DNA of 64,000 nucleotides from Maridesulfovibrio zosterae DSM 11974 (GTDB lineage Bacteria; Desulfobacterota; Desulfovibrionia; Desulfovibrionales; Desulfovibrionaceae), in assembly GCF_000425265.1 (NCBI RefSeq), contig NZ_KE384343.1, forward strand, positions 317,666 to 381,665. Reading direction: 5' to 3'. Made by a program: the position numbers and the translations under genes. Below the pieces are notes generated by a model, which was not told the DNA's origin, did not search any database, and saw only the letters and a list, made by a program, of their open reading frames with translations. Positions 44,863 to 56,347 of this stretch are shown piece by piece (position 1 is the stretch's first letter; every line of letters starts with the position of its first letter).

Positions 44863-47283
44863 ATGAAACTTAGCTCAAAAATTTTACTACCACAGGCTTT
44901 AACAATTGTTGTTTTGGGATGTGTAAGCGTTTTTATTATTAATGCATCCTTTAAATCATTAAAAGAAATGCACATTCATTCGGTTGTAGATAGTGCTTTT
45001 TCTTTTGTTTTGACGAGAGTAACTGATGCATCAAAATCTGCTCAGGAAACAGCCGCTCTTTTTGCTGCAGCTCCCGAAGTCCTCGAAGCATTTAAAATTG
45101 CACATTCCGGGAATATCGACGATGAAAGATCTCCTCAATCGCAGGAAGCCAGAGAGCAGATTAGGAAAGTTTTGTCGCCTGAGCTTAAGAATTTCGAAGC
45201 CGTCAGTGGTAGTAAACTGCGTTTGCATTTTCATATGCCTAACGGAAGGAGTCTGGTAAGACTTTGGAGAAAAAAGCAGGCAAACAGGAACGGTAATTGG
45301 GTTGACATTTCAGATGATCTCTCAAGTTTTCGTAATACCGTTTTAGATGTAAACACTCATGGAAAACCACTGGGTGGAATTGAGCTTGGTCGTGGTGGTT
45401 TTGCTATCAGGGGACTTGTTCCAGTTAAAGACTCCTCCGGTGAGATTCTGGGGTCAGCTGAGGTTTTGAATAGCTTTTCACCGATTTTAAAAGGTGTTGA
45501 AGATGCTGGGATATCCACAATGTTGTTTATGAATAAGGATATGCTCAACACTGCAACTTCACTGCGAGATGAGTCAAAGTATCCGATTATCGGTGAAGAT
45601 TATGTTTTAGTCAGCGGAGTGGATAAAGCCGAAAATCTTTCCGCAGTTAATAAAAAATTACTTGATGAAAGCCGAAAAGAAAGAGTTGTTATTGTGCATG
45701 ATACTGCCGCAATTGCGACTTTGCCTATACATGATTATCGAGGCAACCAGATAGGTGTATTGGTAGGTGTCGTCGATTTACAGAATATGGCAGCCATGTC
45801 TCAGCAGGCCAATATTGTACTTTTTGCATGTGTTACCGCTATGCTCCTAATCCCTTTATGTATGATCTTTTTCACATTAAGGAGTCAGGTTGTTGCACCT
45901 GTTAAGGAAATTGCAGAAAAAATTAATGATATTAACGAGGACCGTGCTGATCTCAGTACTCTCATAGATATTAAATTTAAAGATGAAATCGGGTATATGA
46001 CGGGTCAGTTTAACAGCTTGCTGGGTAAGATCTCCACTATGGTAAATGAAATGGAGATATATGTAGATGTTGTAAACTCAGTTCCAGACCCAATTTTTGT
46101 CGTTGATGATGAGTATAATATTCTTTTCGCGAATAAGGGTGTGTCCGATTTTAGTGGCCTTGACCCTGAAAAAATTAAAAAATCAAAATGTAAAGATATT
46201 TTTAATTCTGAAGTCTGCTCTACAGGCAAATGTCCACTTGAAAAGATTAAAGGGAATGAAAACAGCGACAGTGTTGATATTGTTAAATTGGAAGACCGGT
46301 CTGGGCAGACTGTTTATGTCCAGCCTGTTGCCAGAAGTTTACAGGACTCAAAAGGGAATGTTCTTGGATACCTTGAAGTTGCTCGAAATGTAACGGACCT
46401 TATTGTTAAAGAAAATAATATTAATGAGCAGCTGAATAAAATCAATGAGGTTAATCGGTCTACACAGGTGGCTTCAGCTGATATTCATAATAATTCTGAA
46501 GAGCTCGGTCGTGAAATGGATAGTGTAGATGAGGCTGTTAATAAGCAGCAGGAGTTGCTTTCTGATACAGTGGTAGCTTTTGGACAAATGAATGCAAGCA
46601 TTTTAGATGTTGCTGAAAATGCTTCCCGTGCTTCTGGTAAGTCGATTGAGACTCAGGAAAAAGCTGAAGCTGGAGCTGTAATTGTGAAGAGTACTTCAGA
46701 AGCAATTATTTCCGTTCAGAAAAAGACAGAGTTGATGAGTGATACAATGGAACAGCTGGAAGGACAGGCAGATATAGTTGGCAAGGTACTGCATGTGATA
46801 AATGACATAGCGGACCAAACTAATCTCTTAGCTCTTAATGCTGCAATTGAAGCAGCTAGAGCTGGTGATGCCGGTCGAGGTTTTGCTGTTGTAGCTGATG
46901 AGGTAAGGAAGCTGGCAGAGAAAACTGTTGATGCTACTAAAGAAGTGGAAGAGGTTATTGCCGGTATACAGAGTCAGGCTAAAAAATCGAAGCAAATTAC
47001 TTCAGAAACTAATGAACTGGCTGTAGGAGCCGCTGAGTATGCTACTAAGTCCGGAGAGTATTTACAGAGTATTGTAGGACTGATTAATGAGTCTGTTTTG
47101 GATGTCCAGAATATTGCCGCAGCTGCAGAAGAACAGTCTGCAAGCTCGGAGCAGATTAATATTGTGATAGGTGAGATCAATGAACTTGCGGTCTCGGTTA
47201 CCGAAAGGGTTAAAGAGTCAGCGCGTTCGTTAAAGAGTTTGATCGTACTCGCTGAAGAGCTTGAAGATATATCCAAAAAATAA
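44863..47283 (+). CDS. Methyl-accepting chemotaxis protein with double-Cache-like sensor and PAS
   Basis: An 806-residue receptor. A membrane segment (about 9-30) precedes a large periplasmic region (30-320) resembling dCache_3-type sensors: the [17 protein letters not shown] strand is characteristic. A second membrane segment lies near 325-345, then HAMP ([18 protein letters not shown]), a PAS domain (about 400-515), and the signalling coiled coil with the conserved tip ([21 protein letters not shown]). The ATG at 44863 follows GAGG; the upstream in-frame start is unlikely. It is a single-gene unit. Ligand unknown. Confidence 0.93.
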   Translation: MKLSSKILLPQALTIVVLGCVSVFIINASFKSLKEMHIHSVVDSAFSFVLTRVTDASKSAQETAALFAAAPEVLEAFKIAHSGNIDDERSPQSQEAREQIRKVLSPELKNFEAVSGSKLRLHFHMPNGRSLVRLWRKKQANRNGNWVDISDDLSSFRNTVLDVNTHGKPLGGIELGRGGFAIRGLVPVKDSSGEILGSAEVLNSFSPILKGVEDAGISTMLFMNKDMLNTATSLRDESKYPIIGEDYVLVSGVDKAENLSAVNKKLLDESRKERVVIVHDTAAIATLPIHDYRGNQIGVLVGVVDLQNMAAMSQQANIVLFACVTAMLLIPLCMIFFTLRSQVVAPVKEIAEKINDINEDRADLSTLIDIKFKDEIGYMTGQFNSLLGKISTMVNEMEIYVDVVNSVPDPIFVVDDEYNILFANKGVSDFSGLDPEKIKKSKCKDIFNSEVCSTGKCPLEKIKGNENSDSVDIVKLEDRSGQTVYVQPVARSLQDSKGNVLGYLEVARNVTDLIVKENNINEQLNKINEVNRSTQVASADIHNNSEELGREMDSVDEAVNKQQELLSDTVVAFGQMNASILDVAENASRASGKSIETQEKAEAGAVIVKSTSEAIISVQKKTELMSDTMEQLEGQADIVGKVLHVINDIADQTNLLALNAAIEAARAGDAGRGFAVVADEVRKLAEKTVDATKEVEEVIAGIQSQAKKSKQITSETNELAVGAAEYATKSGEYLQSIVGLINESVLDVQNIAAAAEEQSASSEQINIVIGEINELAVSVTERVKESARSLKSLIVLAEELEDISKK

Positions 47284-47304
47284 TTTAAATATTAGGATTT
47301 AATA

Positions 47305-47350
47305 AAAGAGCCCCTGCCGCAAATTAATTTGCGGCAGGGGCTCTTTGTTT
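47305..47350 (+). terminator. Terminator after the double-Cache chemoreceptor gene
   Basis: A 42-nt palindrome (47305-47346), with stems of up to 19-21 bp and GC-rich core, followed by T-rich sequence. Confidence 0.9.
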
Positions 47351-47452
47351 AATAAGTCTTAAACTGAAATTTTTTGTATTGTGCAAACTTAAGTAATTGG
47401 TGTACTATCAAAGTATCTAATTTTTTAATGCTCAATGCAGAAAGGAGGGTGT

Positions 47453-49213
47453 ATGTTTAAGAATGTTAAAATAGGCAGTAAACTACTAATAATTTTAGCA
47501 ATTAACATTGCGTTACTTGTTATAATAGGTCTAATCGCAGGAAAGAGTGCCACCAAAATCAATGATCGCCTAGGGCTTATTTTTGAAAGGGATCTTCAGG
47601 GGATGGTCTTTTTGCTGGAAGCTGACAGAGATCTTCATCAGGCTTTCATCGCTGAACGAACAATGATTTTTGCTACTCCAGGTACTGAAGAATATAAATC
47701 ACAAATGAATGATTATACCAGCAACAAGAAACAGGCAGACACTCGAGTAGATAAATTTGCAGGAACTTCATCTGTTGCGGGGCAGCATGATCTTGTTAAA
47801 AAGTATAAGGCAGACCGTGTGAAATGGGATGAAATTTCACTCGATCTTTTAAAAAGAAGAGCTAACGGAGCTCCTACCGAAGAGTTGAGTGCTATCTCGT
47901 TAGGTGAAGGACAAAAACGTTTTGACACTATGCGTGATAATATAAACATACTGACAGAGGATCTTCAAAAGCAGGCTGAGACGGCTAAGGAAGAAGCATA
48001 CTCATCTTATAAAGGGATGGAATATTTAATAATTTCGTTGACAATTTTGAGTGTTCTACTTGGTTCTGGTTTAACTCTTTTGATTTCGAAAAGTGTAACT
48101 GTGCCAATTGAAAAGTTAATGATCTTTTCTAAAGAGCTTGGTAGCGGAAAACATCCAGCTCCTTTGAATATGGATCGCTCAGATGAGCTTGGACAATTAT
48201 CAGCATCATTTGATCAAATGAATATAACATTGCAGCAAAATAATGCAGAAATAGCGTCAAAAAGCAAAGAAGCAGAAGAGAAAGCTGTTGCTGCTGAAGA
48301 AGCAATGATTAGAGCAGAAGAGGCTCAGAGAGAAGCAGAAAACGCTAAAGCTCTTGGAATGCATCAGGCCGCAGATCAGCTTGAAGAAATTGTCAATCGA
48401 ATAGCGTCGGAATCAGGACAGTTAAACGGTTTGATTAACGACTCAAAAAATGGTTCAGAGGTACAAAAGAAGAGAACATCTGAGACAGCTGTTGCCATGG
48501 AAGAAATGAATGCAACGGTACTTGATGTTGCCAGCAACGCTGCAAAAGCTGCTGATAATGCAGATGATGCAAAGCATATGGCAGAGGAAGGTAGCGGGAT
48601 TGTACAAAAAGTTGTGGTATCAATTGAAACACTCAACACTGAAACTGAAAATTTGAATAAAGAGATGGGTGAACTTGGTCAGCATGCCGATGCAATTGGA
48701 CAGATTATGACTGTGATCAGTGATATTGCTGACCAGACTAACTTGCTTGCTCTCAATGCTGCCATTGAAGCCGCCAGAGCAGGAGAAGCTGGACGCGGAT
48801 TTGCTGTTGTTGCGGATGAGGTTCGTAAGTTAGCTGAAAAGACAATGACGGCGACTCAGGAAGTAGGTAATGCAATTAATTCAATTCAGCAGAGTGCTCA
48901 AAAAAGCATTAATTCTGTAGAACAAACTTCTGACATGGTACAAAACAGCACTGCTCTTACGGAAGAAGCCGGGAATTCACTTGAAAGAATAATGGCGCTT
49001 GTAACTAATACTGCTGATCAGGTGCAAGCTATTGCAGCAGCCTCAGAAGAACAGTCTGCAACATTTGAAGAGATTAACAAAGTTTCATCCGAAATAGATA
49101 TGATTGCTTCTGAAAATGCAGAAGCTATGGTCAATTCTTCACATTCCATGGAGGAATTGGCTGAGCTCTCAGATCAGTTGAGACATCTTACTGCTGAACT
49201 CAAAAAAGCATAG
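47453..49213 (+). CDS. Methyl-accepting chemotaxis protein with four-helix-bundle sensor
   Basis: A 586-residue receptor. First membrane segment about 10-30, periplasmic four-helix-bundle-like domain (30-185) with the 4HB_MCP pattern ([31 protein letters not shown]), second membrane segment about 190-212, HAMP ([21 protein letters not shown]), an Ala/Glu-rich coiled coil (about 265-300), and the signalling tip ([21 protein letters not shown]). AAAGGAGGG precedes the ATG at 47453. Its signalling half is close to that of the receptor at 54047, suggesting a recent shared origin. A terminator follows. Confidence 0.94.
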   Translation: MFKNVKIGSKLLIILAINIALLVIIGLIAGKSATKINDRLGLIFERDLQGMVFLLEADRDLHQAFIAERTMIFATPGTEEYKSQMNDYTSNKKQADTRVDKFAGTSSVAGQHDLVKKYKADRVKWDEISLDLLKRRANGAPTEELSAISLGEGQKRFDTMRDNINILTEDLQKQAETAKEEAYSSYKGMEYLIISLTILSVLLGSGLTLLISKSVTVPIEKLMIFSKELGSGKHPAPLNMDRSDELGQLSASFDQMNITLQQNNAEIASKSKEAEEKAVAAEEAMIRAEEAQREAENAKALGMHQAADQLEEIVNRIASESGQLNGLINDSKNGSEVQKKRTSETAVAMEEMNATVLDVASNAAKAADNADDAKHMAEEGSGIVQKVVVSIETLNTETENLNKEMGELGQHADAIGQIMTVISDIADQTNLLALNAAIEAARAGEAGRGFAVVADEVRKLAEKTMTATQEVGNAINSIQQSAQKSINSVEQTSDMVQNSTALTEEAGNSLERIMALVTNTADQVQAIAAASEEQSATFEEINKVSSEIDMIASENAEAMVNSSHSMEELAELSDQLRHLTAELKKA

Positions 49214-49298
49214 TTAAAAGAAAGATAATCCTTTCTGTATTTTAGCTGCTAAATTAGATGATTACGCCATAAATACATTAAAAATTATGGTATTATTT

Positions 49299-49330
49299 AG
49301 AGCCAGCCCAGTTCGGGGCTGGCTCTTTTG
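49299..49330 (+). terminator. Terminator after the four-helix-bundle chemoreceptor gene
   Basis: An 11-bp stem (49299-49309 with 49316-49326) followed by TTTT. Confidence 0.9.
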
Positions 49331-49609
49331 ATTTGAAAGGACAATTCTGCATATTAATTTAGGAGCAGTTACAAACTTTGCTGCAGGTGATTATAGTTAT
49401 AGTTGGTGTAAGTGGATATTTAGTAAAAGAAATGCGGACATAGATTTGTTTTTTTGGTATATAAGAATAAATATAAAAAGTTATATCGAATACAAATGGT
49501 TATACGATTTATTAGTGCGAGGAGGAGGATAGTAGGAAATATATTATTTTTGAAAACATGTAGAACATAAAAAGATGTTCTGCAAAACAAGGTAAGGAGG
49601 TAATGGACT
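49331..49609 (+). other. Leader region of the small-protein/FIST-like pair
   Basis: About 280 bp without a gene. A hairpin AGAACAT/ATGTTCT (49562-49568 with 49575-49581) lies 11 bases before the Shine-Dalgarno TAAGGAGG (49593-49600) and may be an operator or leader structure. A second purine-rich GGAGGAGGA near 49520 has no start codon at a useful distance. Confidence 0.5.
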
Positions 49610-49843
49610 ATGGATGTTCCCCCTAAAAACAACCCTAAATGGAAAGACATTGTGACAGGAAAGAAAACCTGTACTCTTAAGTTTCTAGCAGCAAAAATCC
49701 TGCTTGCACGTTTGATAAGAAATGTGACTGCGGATAATTCTCCGGGAAATGTAACTGCGGCCGTTAATGAGTTGCATGCGATGTTTACCAGTAATGCCGG
49801 TAAGCCAGCAGTTGAAGAAGATCTGAAAACACTTTTTAGTTAG
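49610..49843 (+). CDS. Small conserved-looking protein of unknown function
   Basis: A 77-residue soluble protein, probably helical (KFLAAKILLARLIRNV and NVTAAVNELHAMF). It has two prolines and a basic start (MDVPPKNNPKWKDIVTGKK). No signal peptide or known motif. TAAGGAGG lies nine bases before the ATG, so translation is well supported. The FIST-like gene starts 8 bp after its stop codon with its own ribosome site, so the two are co-transcribed and probably act together. Confidence 0.7.
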   Translation: MDVPPKNNPKWKDIVTGKKTCTLKFLAAKILLARLIRNVTADNSPGNVTAAVNELHAMFTSNAGKPAVEEDLKTLFS

Positions 49844-49851
49844 GAGGAAGT

Positions 49852-50847
49852 ATGCAACAGGAGTTGTTTAGTCTCAATGATGTAAAAACACAGATAGCTG
49901 ATGGTAAGACTCTGCTCATTGCCGGGGATGAAAAACTTCTTAAAGAATTGCCTAAAGGGCAATGGATAGGTGGATCTATCCCATATTTTATTTCTCCTGG
50001 TGGCGGTGGGCTTGTCTCACATGATAAGGTTTTTGTTACTGATATTTCAGAACTGACTAAATCTGTATCACTTAAAGTTTATGACCAAAATGGCCTTGGA
50101 TCAGTCTATAGTGATGCAGGAAATAGTGGGTTTAGTTTTATTGTCATTCCTGCATCAAGTCCTGCCCATGTAGCATTTGCGCTTAATGCTCCGAATTATA
50201 AAGATTTCGGTAGTCAGCCTCTCGTAGGCTGGATTTCCGGGGTACATCTGGATGACCTTGGAAAGATAGCTCCAAAAGTTTTCAACGGCGAGACAGGCGA
50301 AGTTTATGAAAACGAAGCTGTGGTTATGCATGTTGAATTAATTGCTGGTAAAACTGTTGATGTTGGTATTATAAACAGTTTTGAGCAGGGCGATGGAGAT
50401 AATCTTACCTTTGCTTCAGATGGTTTTTCGTGCAGTGATGTTATGGTTAATGGGGTTAAAGAAAATTTTGCGGATTACATTCTTAAAAATAAGTTGGATA
50501 CTAAGCTTCCTTTAGTAGCTGATTATTATGGTGCTTTAATTAATACCAGTTTTCAGAGTGTTGATCCCGGGGGAGAGGTTCATTTTTACGCACCTGTTTT
50601 TACCGGAGTACGATATAAAATTGCAAAACCTTTTGCCGATTATGCAGCTGAGTTCAGTAAACAGCTGAAAGAAAATAATGTAGAAGGGCAAACCGTTACA
50701 TTTTCATGTAACTGCATTCTAAATTATTTGTATTCTGAGCTTGAAGGTAAGAAAACAGACCCATTTGTAGGTCCGATTACTTTCGGTGAAATTGCTTACC
50801 AACTATTAAATCAGACTTTGGTTTATTTGACTGTTCATGACATTTAG
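49852..50847 (+). CDS. FIST-like conserved protein
   Basis: A 331-residue cytoplasmic protein. The N-terminal half starts ADGKTLLIAGDEKLLKELPKG and holds a Gly-rich SPGGGGLVSHD turn. The C-terminal part (about 225-331) resembles FIST_C sensor domains: VTFSCNCILNYLYSEL, then GPITFGEIAYQLLNQTLVYL, where FIST proteins have a conserved Cys and a GEI turn. FIST domains are thought to bind small ligands such as amino acids and are found in signalling proteins. I cannot assign a ligand. TTAGGAGG precedes the ATG. It lies among chemoreceptors, which fits a sensing role, but no signalling output domain is attached. Confidence 0.7.
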   Translation: MQQELFSLNDVKTQIADGKTLLIAGDEKLLKELPKGQWIGGSIPYFISPGGGGLVSHDKVFVTDISELTKSVSLKVYDQNGLGSVYSDAGNSGFSFIVIPASSPAHVAFALNAPNYKDFGSQPLVGWISGVHLDDLGKIAPKVFNGETGEVYENEAVVMHVELIAGKTVDVGIINSFEQGDGDNLTFASDGFSCSDVMVNGVKENFADYILKNKLDTKLPLVADYYGALINTSFQSVDPGGEVHFYAPVFTGVRYKIAKPFADYAAEFSKQLKENNVEGQTVTFSCNCILNYLYSELEGKKTDPFVGPITFGEIAYQLLNQTLVYLTVHDI

Positions 50848-50896
50848 TATGATTTAGTGAAATCATACTATATATGAAGGCTTTTGCTTATTAACA

Positions 50897-50930
50897 GCCC
50901 TGCTTTCTATGGAAGCAGGGCATTTTATTA
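50897..50930 (+). terminator. Terminator after the FIST-like gene
   Basis: A 9-bp stem (50897-50905 with 50913-50921) followed by ATTTTATT, between convergent genes. Confidence 0.8.
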
Positions 50931-50939
50931 GGTCTTTTC

Positions 50940-51917
50940 TCAGTCAATAAATGATGTTCTCATCTTTATTTGGGGTGGTAGATTGATTTTCCACCGGTTA
51001 AGTTCATGCCTGCTGAAGATAATTGTTCCCTGGTTTGGTGCTATCGGATTTATTGATTCTACTTTTTCACCGTTTAAAATCCTCTTAACTATCATGCCGG
51101 CGGCTTCGCCCTGAATCTTTCCTGTCATGACAATTCCTCCTACTGCTTTGCCTTTGCCAACACTGACTCCCCAAAATGAAAATACTGGGACCATACTGTT
51201 CTTTGTGGTCCACTGAAGTACTTTCGAACTATCAACATGTTTATTACCAACATATAAATGGTAGAAAAGTCCCATGATAACAGCTGAATAACCGTTTTTT
51301 GGAGCATTTTGTACCGCTTCCATCCATTCGTTAAAGGAGGATGTCGAAGTAATGTCTCCATGTATGCCTGCTATATTAAAACTCTTTTCACTATTAAAAG
51401 TATTATGAAGAATAGTTTGTGCAGACAAACTTTTGTCGAAAAGTACTAAAAATTTCGGGTCTTTTTTGGTAATGATACCTTTAAGGCTCATTATCATTCT
51501 TTTAAAAGGGAGCAGCTCAAGGACTCCTGTAATATTTTTATGGAGTGGTATATATTTTCTCGGATTCTGATTGATACCGAGAAATACCACCGGAGTCTTT
51601 GTTTGTATAAATTTAGGTCCTAAAGATTTAAGGGCATAGTCATCAGACAGAATGACGATATCAGGTTTAGTCTTTTTGTAGTAGTTCCAGGCCATTACAG
51701 CTCTTTTATGATGATCTTTTTCAGGAAGACGTTTAGTATCCATGGCAAAATTCAACATTACAACGCTGTCTTTGAGAACAGAGTTTAATCCGTCGACAAT
51801 ATCAATGTCCCAGAAAAAATCGGAATGATAACTTTCGATCAGCAAAACTTTAGGCTTTGCTAATACATTTAGTGGAATAAGTGCGACTAAGATAAACATT
51901 AGGAAAGTTTTAATCAT
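50940..51917 (-). CDS. ABC-type substrate-binding protein (PF04392-like)
   Basis: A 325-residue exported protein: signal peptide with cleavage near VLA-KP (residue 20), then the two-lobe fold of the ABC_sub_bind family (KVLLIESYHSDFFWD, DIVILSDDYALKSLG, TPVVFLGINQNP, PVFSFWGVSVGKGKAVGGIVMT, GEAAGMIVKRILNGE). Such proteins often occur without transporter genes and serve as binding subunits for sensor kinases. Here the divergent neighbour is a histidine kinase gene (52179), so a sensing pair is possible. GGAAAAATT precedes the ATG. Ligand unknown. Confidence 0.85.
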   Translation of the reverse strand: MIKTFLMFILVALIPLNVLAKPKVLLIESYHSDFFWDIDIVDGLNSVLKDSVVMLNFAMDTKRLPEKDHHKRAVMAWNYYKKTKPDIVILSDDYALKSLGPKFIQTKTPVVFLGINQNPRKYIPLHKNITGVLELLPFKRMIMSLKGIITKKDPKFLVLFDKSLSAQTILHNTFNSEKSFNIAGIHGDITSTSSFNEWMEAVQNAPKNGYSAVIMGLFYHLYVGNKHVDSSKVLQWTTKNSMVPVFSFWGVSVGKGKAVGGIVMTGKIQGEAAGMIVKRILNGEKVESINPIAPNQGTIIFSRHELNRWKINLPPQIKMRTSFID

Positions 51918-52178
51918 AATTTTTCCATTGGATGCGGTCTATACATATGATGATTTTCACTATGTTAACATTTGGGGGAACTATTGTTTTTGAAGATTTT
52001 AAGATTACCATTTTTTTATAATAAATAAAAATTGAATAAAAAGAAATAACAGTATTTTTATAGGCATGAAGATGGACTATTACTGCATAGGTCTTCCAGC
52101 TTCCTGGTAGTTGGTATATATTTTAAAATAAAGTATTATTTTTTATAGTCATAAGCATTTATATAGCAGGAGGTGTTA

Positions 52179-53840
52179 ATGGAAAGACTGGGCATGTATA
52201 TCAGGAAGAATGAAATATGGTTGATGGAGAGGATACTCCGCTACGCAAAAGAGCAAGGATATACAGAATATACTTCAACACTTCTTGAAGCGTGGAGGGT
52301 TTCTATTGTAGGCATGTCAGATGCAATTATTGAAAGCTTGAAAATTCTTGATAATGAGCTGCCACAGTTCTCTCCTCATGACCAGTTTTCTGTAAACCCA
52401 GTAGCTAAATTTGGTGTAACAGAAGCCCGCCTTCATCGAGAAAGAGGTATCAGTCTTCAGATGTTTCTGGGGTTGTATAAATACTATAGATATACTTTTG
52501 TCGATCTTATCGCGGATATGGACGTTTCTGATAAGGACAAGAGATATTACGAACAATTTGTAGTTAGAATCTTTGATATTATAGAGATCGCCTTTTGCTC
52601 CGAGTGGTCCGGTATAAGTTCAGATAATGCTATTCTGGAATTACAGAAATCTAATCGTGAAATAACAAATGAAAAAAACAAATATCTTACCTCCTTTGAA
52701 AGTTTAAGCATACCAGCTTTTTTGATTGATGATTGTGGTTTGATAGAAAATTTGAATCACGCAGCCTTGCTGATGCTCGGCATCGATTTGAACTCAGGTG
52801 CGAGTTATTATGTTGATGAAAAGTTGAAAGAAGTGGTTCCGACCGGGAAATCTATTAGTGAGGTTCTCTGTTGGATTTCTGAAGAAGTTAATGATTTTTT
52901 GGCTGGAAAGTTTTCAACTGAAAAATTTGAAATAAACCATAAAGCTGATGGACAAAATATTTATTATACAGTCCGTTTTGCCAGAATGAAGGATGTAAGC
53001 GAAAAGTTTAAGGGAGGAATTGTCAGCATTGAGGATATAACTGCGACGAAGTTGTTAGAAATTCAGCTATCTCAAGCTCAAAAGCTTGAAAGTCTTGGGC
53101 AGTTGGCAGCAGGAATTGCTCATGAAATCAATACCCCTTTGCAATTTATAGGGCATAATATTCAATTTATTGGAGAGTCACTAGATGATCTTTTACCTTC
53201 TTTTAAAGAAGGTATCTCAAAGTCATATGATGAAGATAGTACGGAATTGGATGAAATAGAGTATCTCAAGAATGAAATCCCCACGGCAATTCAGGAGTCT
53301 TTAGACGGAGTAAATCGCGTATCTACTATTGTACAGGCTCTAAAGAAATTTGCACACCCAGATCAACAGTCATTTACTAAAATCAATATAAATGACGTTG
53401 TGGAGAATGTAATTGAGGTTACGCGTAACGAATGGAAGTATGTGGCTGATATTAAAACTGAACTCAGCGATAATTTGTTCCTGATTGCAGGTGTAAGGGG
53501 AGAAATGAACCAGATATTTCTCAACCTTATTGTAAATGCCATTCATGCTGTTCGTGAAAAATACGGAAAAGAGAGTAATTTGGGTGAGATTGTTGTCCAT
53601 ACCAGAAATCATGCAGACTTCGTGGTTATGTCTATTAAAGATAATGGATGCGGAGTTCCTGACAATATAATACATCGTATTTTTGACCCTTTTTTCACCA
53701 CTAAAGAAGTTGGGGAAGGAACAGGGCAGGGACTTTATATAGTCCACACTCTTGTCGAGAAGATTAACGGAAAAGTTAATTTTAATTCTGAGGAAGGCGT
53801 TGGAACTGAATTTATAATACACCTTCCTAAAGCTTTCTAA
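52179..53840 (+). CDS. Sensor histidine kinase with helical N-terminal domain and PAS
   Basis: A 553-residue cytoplasmic kinase. Residues 1-165 are all-helical with the RLHRERGISLQMFLGLYKYYRYTFVDLI pattern that recalls RsbR-type globin-like sensor domains. A PAS domain (about 175-295) follows, then a phosphoacceptor helix with His315 in GIAHEINTP and an ATPase domain with N box (FLNLIVNAIHAV), DNGCGVP, FDPFFTTK and GTGQGLYIV. No membrane segment. No response regulator is adjacent, so it is an orphan kinase. The ATG at 52179 follows CAGGAGG by five bases. Confidence 0.92.
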   Translation: MERLGMYIRKNEIWLMERILRYAKEQGYTEYTSTLLEAWRVSIVGMSDAIIESLKILDNELPQFSPHDQFSVNPVAKFGVTEARLHRERGISLQMFLGLYKYYRYTFVDLIADMDVSDKDKRYYEQFVVRIFDIIEIAFCSEWSGISSDNAILELQKSNREITNEKNKYLTSFESLSIPAFLIDDCGLIENLNHAALLMLGIDLNSGASYYVDEKLKEVVPTGKSISEVLCWISEEVNDFLAGKFSTEKFEINHKADGQNIYYTVRFARMKDVSEKFKGGIVSIEDITATKLLEIQLSQAQKLESLGQLAAGIAHEINTPLQFIGHNIQFIGESLDDLLPSFKEGISKSYDEDSTELDEIEYLKNEIPTAIQESLDGVNRVSTIVQALKKFAHPDQQSFTKININDVVENVIEVTRNEWKYVADIKTELSDNLFLIAGVRGEMNQIFLNLIVNAIHAVREKYGKESNLGEIVVHTRNHADFVVMSIKDNGCGVPDNIIHRIFDPFFTTKEVGEGTGQGLYIVHTLVEKINGKVNFNSEEGVGTEFIIHLPKAF

Positions 53841-54046
53841 AATGTAGATTCTACTTTCTCTTTACTGCATATAAACAGTACTCATTAAGTGAGTTAATTG
53901 TACTGTTCTTCTGTAATATTCAATAACATCAAGGGGTATGGGTAGATGGGATTTTTTTTAAGTAGAAAATTAATTTTATATATTATACAAAAATGAAAAG
54001 GAAATTGGTTAGGAGATAGAAAATTTCTTATAAGCGGAGAAGATCG

Positions 54047-56095
54047 ATGAAAGTTTTTGAGAGAATGAATATCAGAGAGCAGATACTGATTCCGGTGCTA
54101 GGAATAGTTATCTTGTGCATTGTCGGCTTGCAGGTCTTCACATATTTGGAATCAACTAAAATACTTGAAAAGGAAATTGTTCAAGCAATAATTAGAGACC
54201 AGAAAGCAGCTGTCAGGAGTGTGGATAGCTGGTTTAATTTTGTGAAAGGAACTCTGGTAGACTGGAGTCAGCAACGTGAATTTATCCAGACTCTTGAAGG
54301 TGATAAAGCTGCCCGGGCTATTGTAGAAAAGCGTGCTGCGGTTTCTGTAAAAAATTTTCCAGAATTGCGTGATATTGAGGTCGTGAATATTTCCGGGTTA
54401 ATTGTAGCCGGAACCTCTCCTGATGATAAAATAATTAATGTTTCACAACGTCAGTATTTTAAAGATGCTTTGAACGGGAAGACTACAGTTTCAGATCCTA
54501 TTATTTCAATGCGGGATAAAAAACCTATTATCATCATCTCTACTCCAATTAGAAAGGAAAGTGGAGATGTGATAGGTGTCTTGTTCGCAGCTGTATCATT
54601 TAAAAATCTTTATCAAAATTCTCTCAGTCCAATAAAAATAGGCAAAAGTGGTTATGCATTTGCAGTTGATTCAAAAGGTATGATTGTAGGCCATCCCGAC
54701 TCTTCAGTTGTGATGAAGATTGATATAAACGATATGCCGTATGGGAAAGATATGCTTTCAAAGGATCATGGAATTTATAAATACTTTCATGAACCGCAGC
54801 AGACTTGGAAAATTTTAGCTTATGGAGAAGCTAAAGTTCCAAGATGGCACATAGCTGTAATTGCACCTATTGGAGAGCTTTTAGCTCCTCTTAAAACAAT
54901 GCGTAATCTTACAATTATGGGAGCTGCCGCGGTTATTTTTGCTGTAGCAGGAGTAGTTTTTTGGGTTGTGAGAAAGATTACGATCACTTTGGGATCTGTT
55001 GTTGAATATGCTGACGAGGTTGCCAAAGGTCATTTAGAAAAAACTCTCACTGTTCAAGGGCGTGGTGAAATTAGAACGCTGATTGCTGCATTGCAGGCCA
55101 TGGTTATTAATTTGGTCGATATGATTGCTATGTCTGAGAAGAAAACTCAGGAGGCTGAAGCACAGTCGGAAATGGCAAGGAAAGCAACACAAGATGCAGA
55201 AGAAGCGCGTTCATCCGCAGAAGTGGCGAAGAGTGAAGGTATGAACCATGCCGCTTTAGAGCTTGAAGGAATTACCAGTCAGGTTGGAGCTGCTTCATCA
55301 CAACTTGCTTCACAGATAGAAAATTCGAGAAGTGGAGCTGAGGCACAAAAATCAAGAACTACTGAAACAGCCACCGCAATGGAGGAAATGAATGCCTCAA
55401 TGCTGGAGGTTGCCCACAACGCTTCGCAAGCTGCTGAAATGGCAGAAAAGGCAAAGAGTGAAGGGAATAAAAGCGGTAAGGTTGTATGCGATGTCGTTGA
55501 GTCTATTAAAACTCTCAATAAGGAAACAGTCATGCTGCAGGAAGAGCTAAACTCTCTCGGAGAGCAGGCTGAGTCTATTGGATTGGTTATGGGGGTCATT
55601 ACGGATATCGCTGACCAGACGAACCTCCTCGCATTAAACGCAGCTATTGAAGCTGCCCGGGCTGGAGACGCAGGGCGGGGATTTGCTGTTGTTGCCGATG
55701 AAGTCCGTAAGCTGGCAGAAAAGACTGTAAGCGCTACAAATGAAGTTGGTAAGGCTATCAGTGCAATCCAAACTGGAGCCCGGAGATCATTACAAAGGAT
55801 GGAGGACACAACAACAGTTGTAGATGGCAGTACTGAACTTGCCAGTCAGGCTGGTGAGTCCATCGAGTTGATTGTGAATATTGTTGAATCTACTTCTGAT
55901 ATGGTAAGGGCTATTGCCGCAGCTTCAGAGCAGCAGTCAGCTGCATCTGAGGAAATTAATAGAAGCACCAGTGAAGTGAATGAAATAGCCGGCGAAACGG
56001 CTGAGTCTATGAATCAGGCTTCTGAAGCGATGAATTCTCTGTCTGAGATGACTGAACGTCTCAATCAGGTTATTGATGGTTTAAAAAGCAGTTAG
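54047..56095 (+). CDS. Methyl-accepting chemotaxis protein with dCache_1 sensor
   Basis: A 682-residue receptor. First membrane segment about 14-32, periplasmic double-Cache domain (35-275) with typical strands ([66 protein letters not shown]), second membrane segment about 285-307, HAMP, an Ala/Glu-rich coiled coil, and the signalling tip ([21 protein letters not shown]). dCache_1 receptors commonly bind amino acids or other small organic molecules; the exact ligand is not predictable. GGAGAAG lies about six bases before the ATG. Single-gene unit. Confidence 0.95.
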   Translation: MKVFERMNIREQILIPVLGIVILCIVGLQVFTYLESTKILEKEIVQAIIRDQKAAVRSVDSWFNFVKGTLVDWSQQREFIQTLEGDKAARAIVEKRAAVSVKNFPELRDIEVVNISGLIVAGTSPDDKIINVSQRQYFKDALNGKTTVSDPIISMRDKKPIIIISTPIRKESGDVIGVLFAAVSFKNLYQNSLSPIKIGKSGYAFAVDSKGMIVGHPDSSVVMKIDINDMPYGKDMLSKDHGIYKYFHEPQQTWKILAYGEAKVPRWHIAVIAPIGELLAPLKTMRNLTIMGAAAVIFAVAGVVFWVVRKITITLGSVVEYADEVAKGHLEKTLTVQGRGEIRTLIAALQAMVINLVDMIAMSEKKTQEAEAQSEMARKATQDAEEARSSAEVAKSEGMNHAALELEGITSQVGAASSQLASQIENSRSGAEAQKSRTTETATAMEEMNASMLEVAHNASQAAEMAEKAKSEGNKSGKVVCDVVESIKTLNKETVMLQEELNSLGEQAESIGLVMGVITDIADQTNLLALNAAIEAARAGDAGRGFAVVADEVRKLAEKTVSATNEVGKAISAIQTGARRSLQRMEDTTTVVDGSTELASQAGESIELIVNIVESTSDMVRAIAAASEQQSAASEEINRSTSEVNEIAGETAESMNQASEAMNSLSEMTERLNQVIDGLKSS

Positions 56096-56347
56096 TCGTT
56101 TTTCTTATTATATTGCTAAAGATCAAATTGGCTATTTATAATTAGAGTTGCAATTGGCTAAATTAATACCTCATACATTTTTGTGTGGGGTATTTTTTGT
56201 GGATCAGATTGAGAACTGGTACTCTTTATTAAAATCATAGTAGATATTGGCCTTGTTATTTATTATATGTATTAAGTAAAAAACGATATGAAGGAATTAG
56301 CGCAAACGAGTTCACTATAATAGAAAGTTATTGGAGCAAGTCACATT

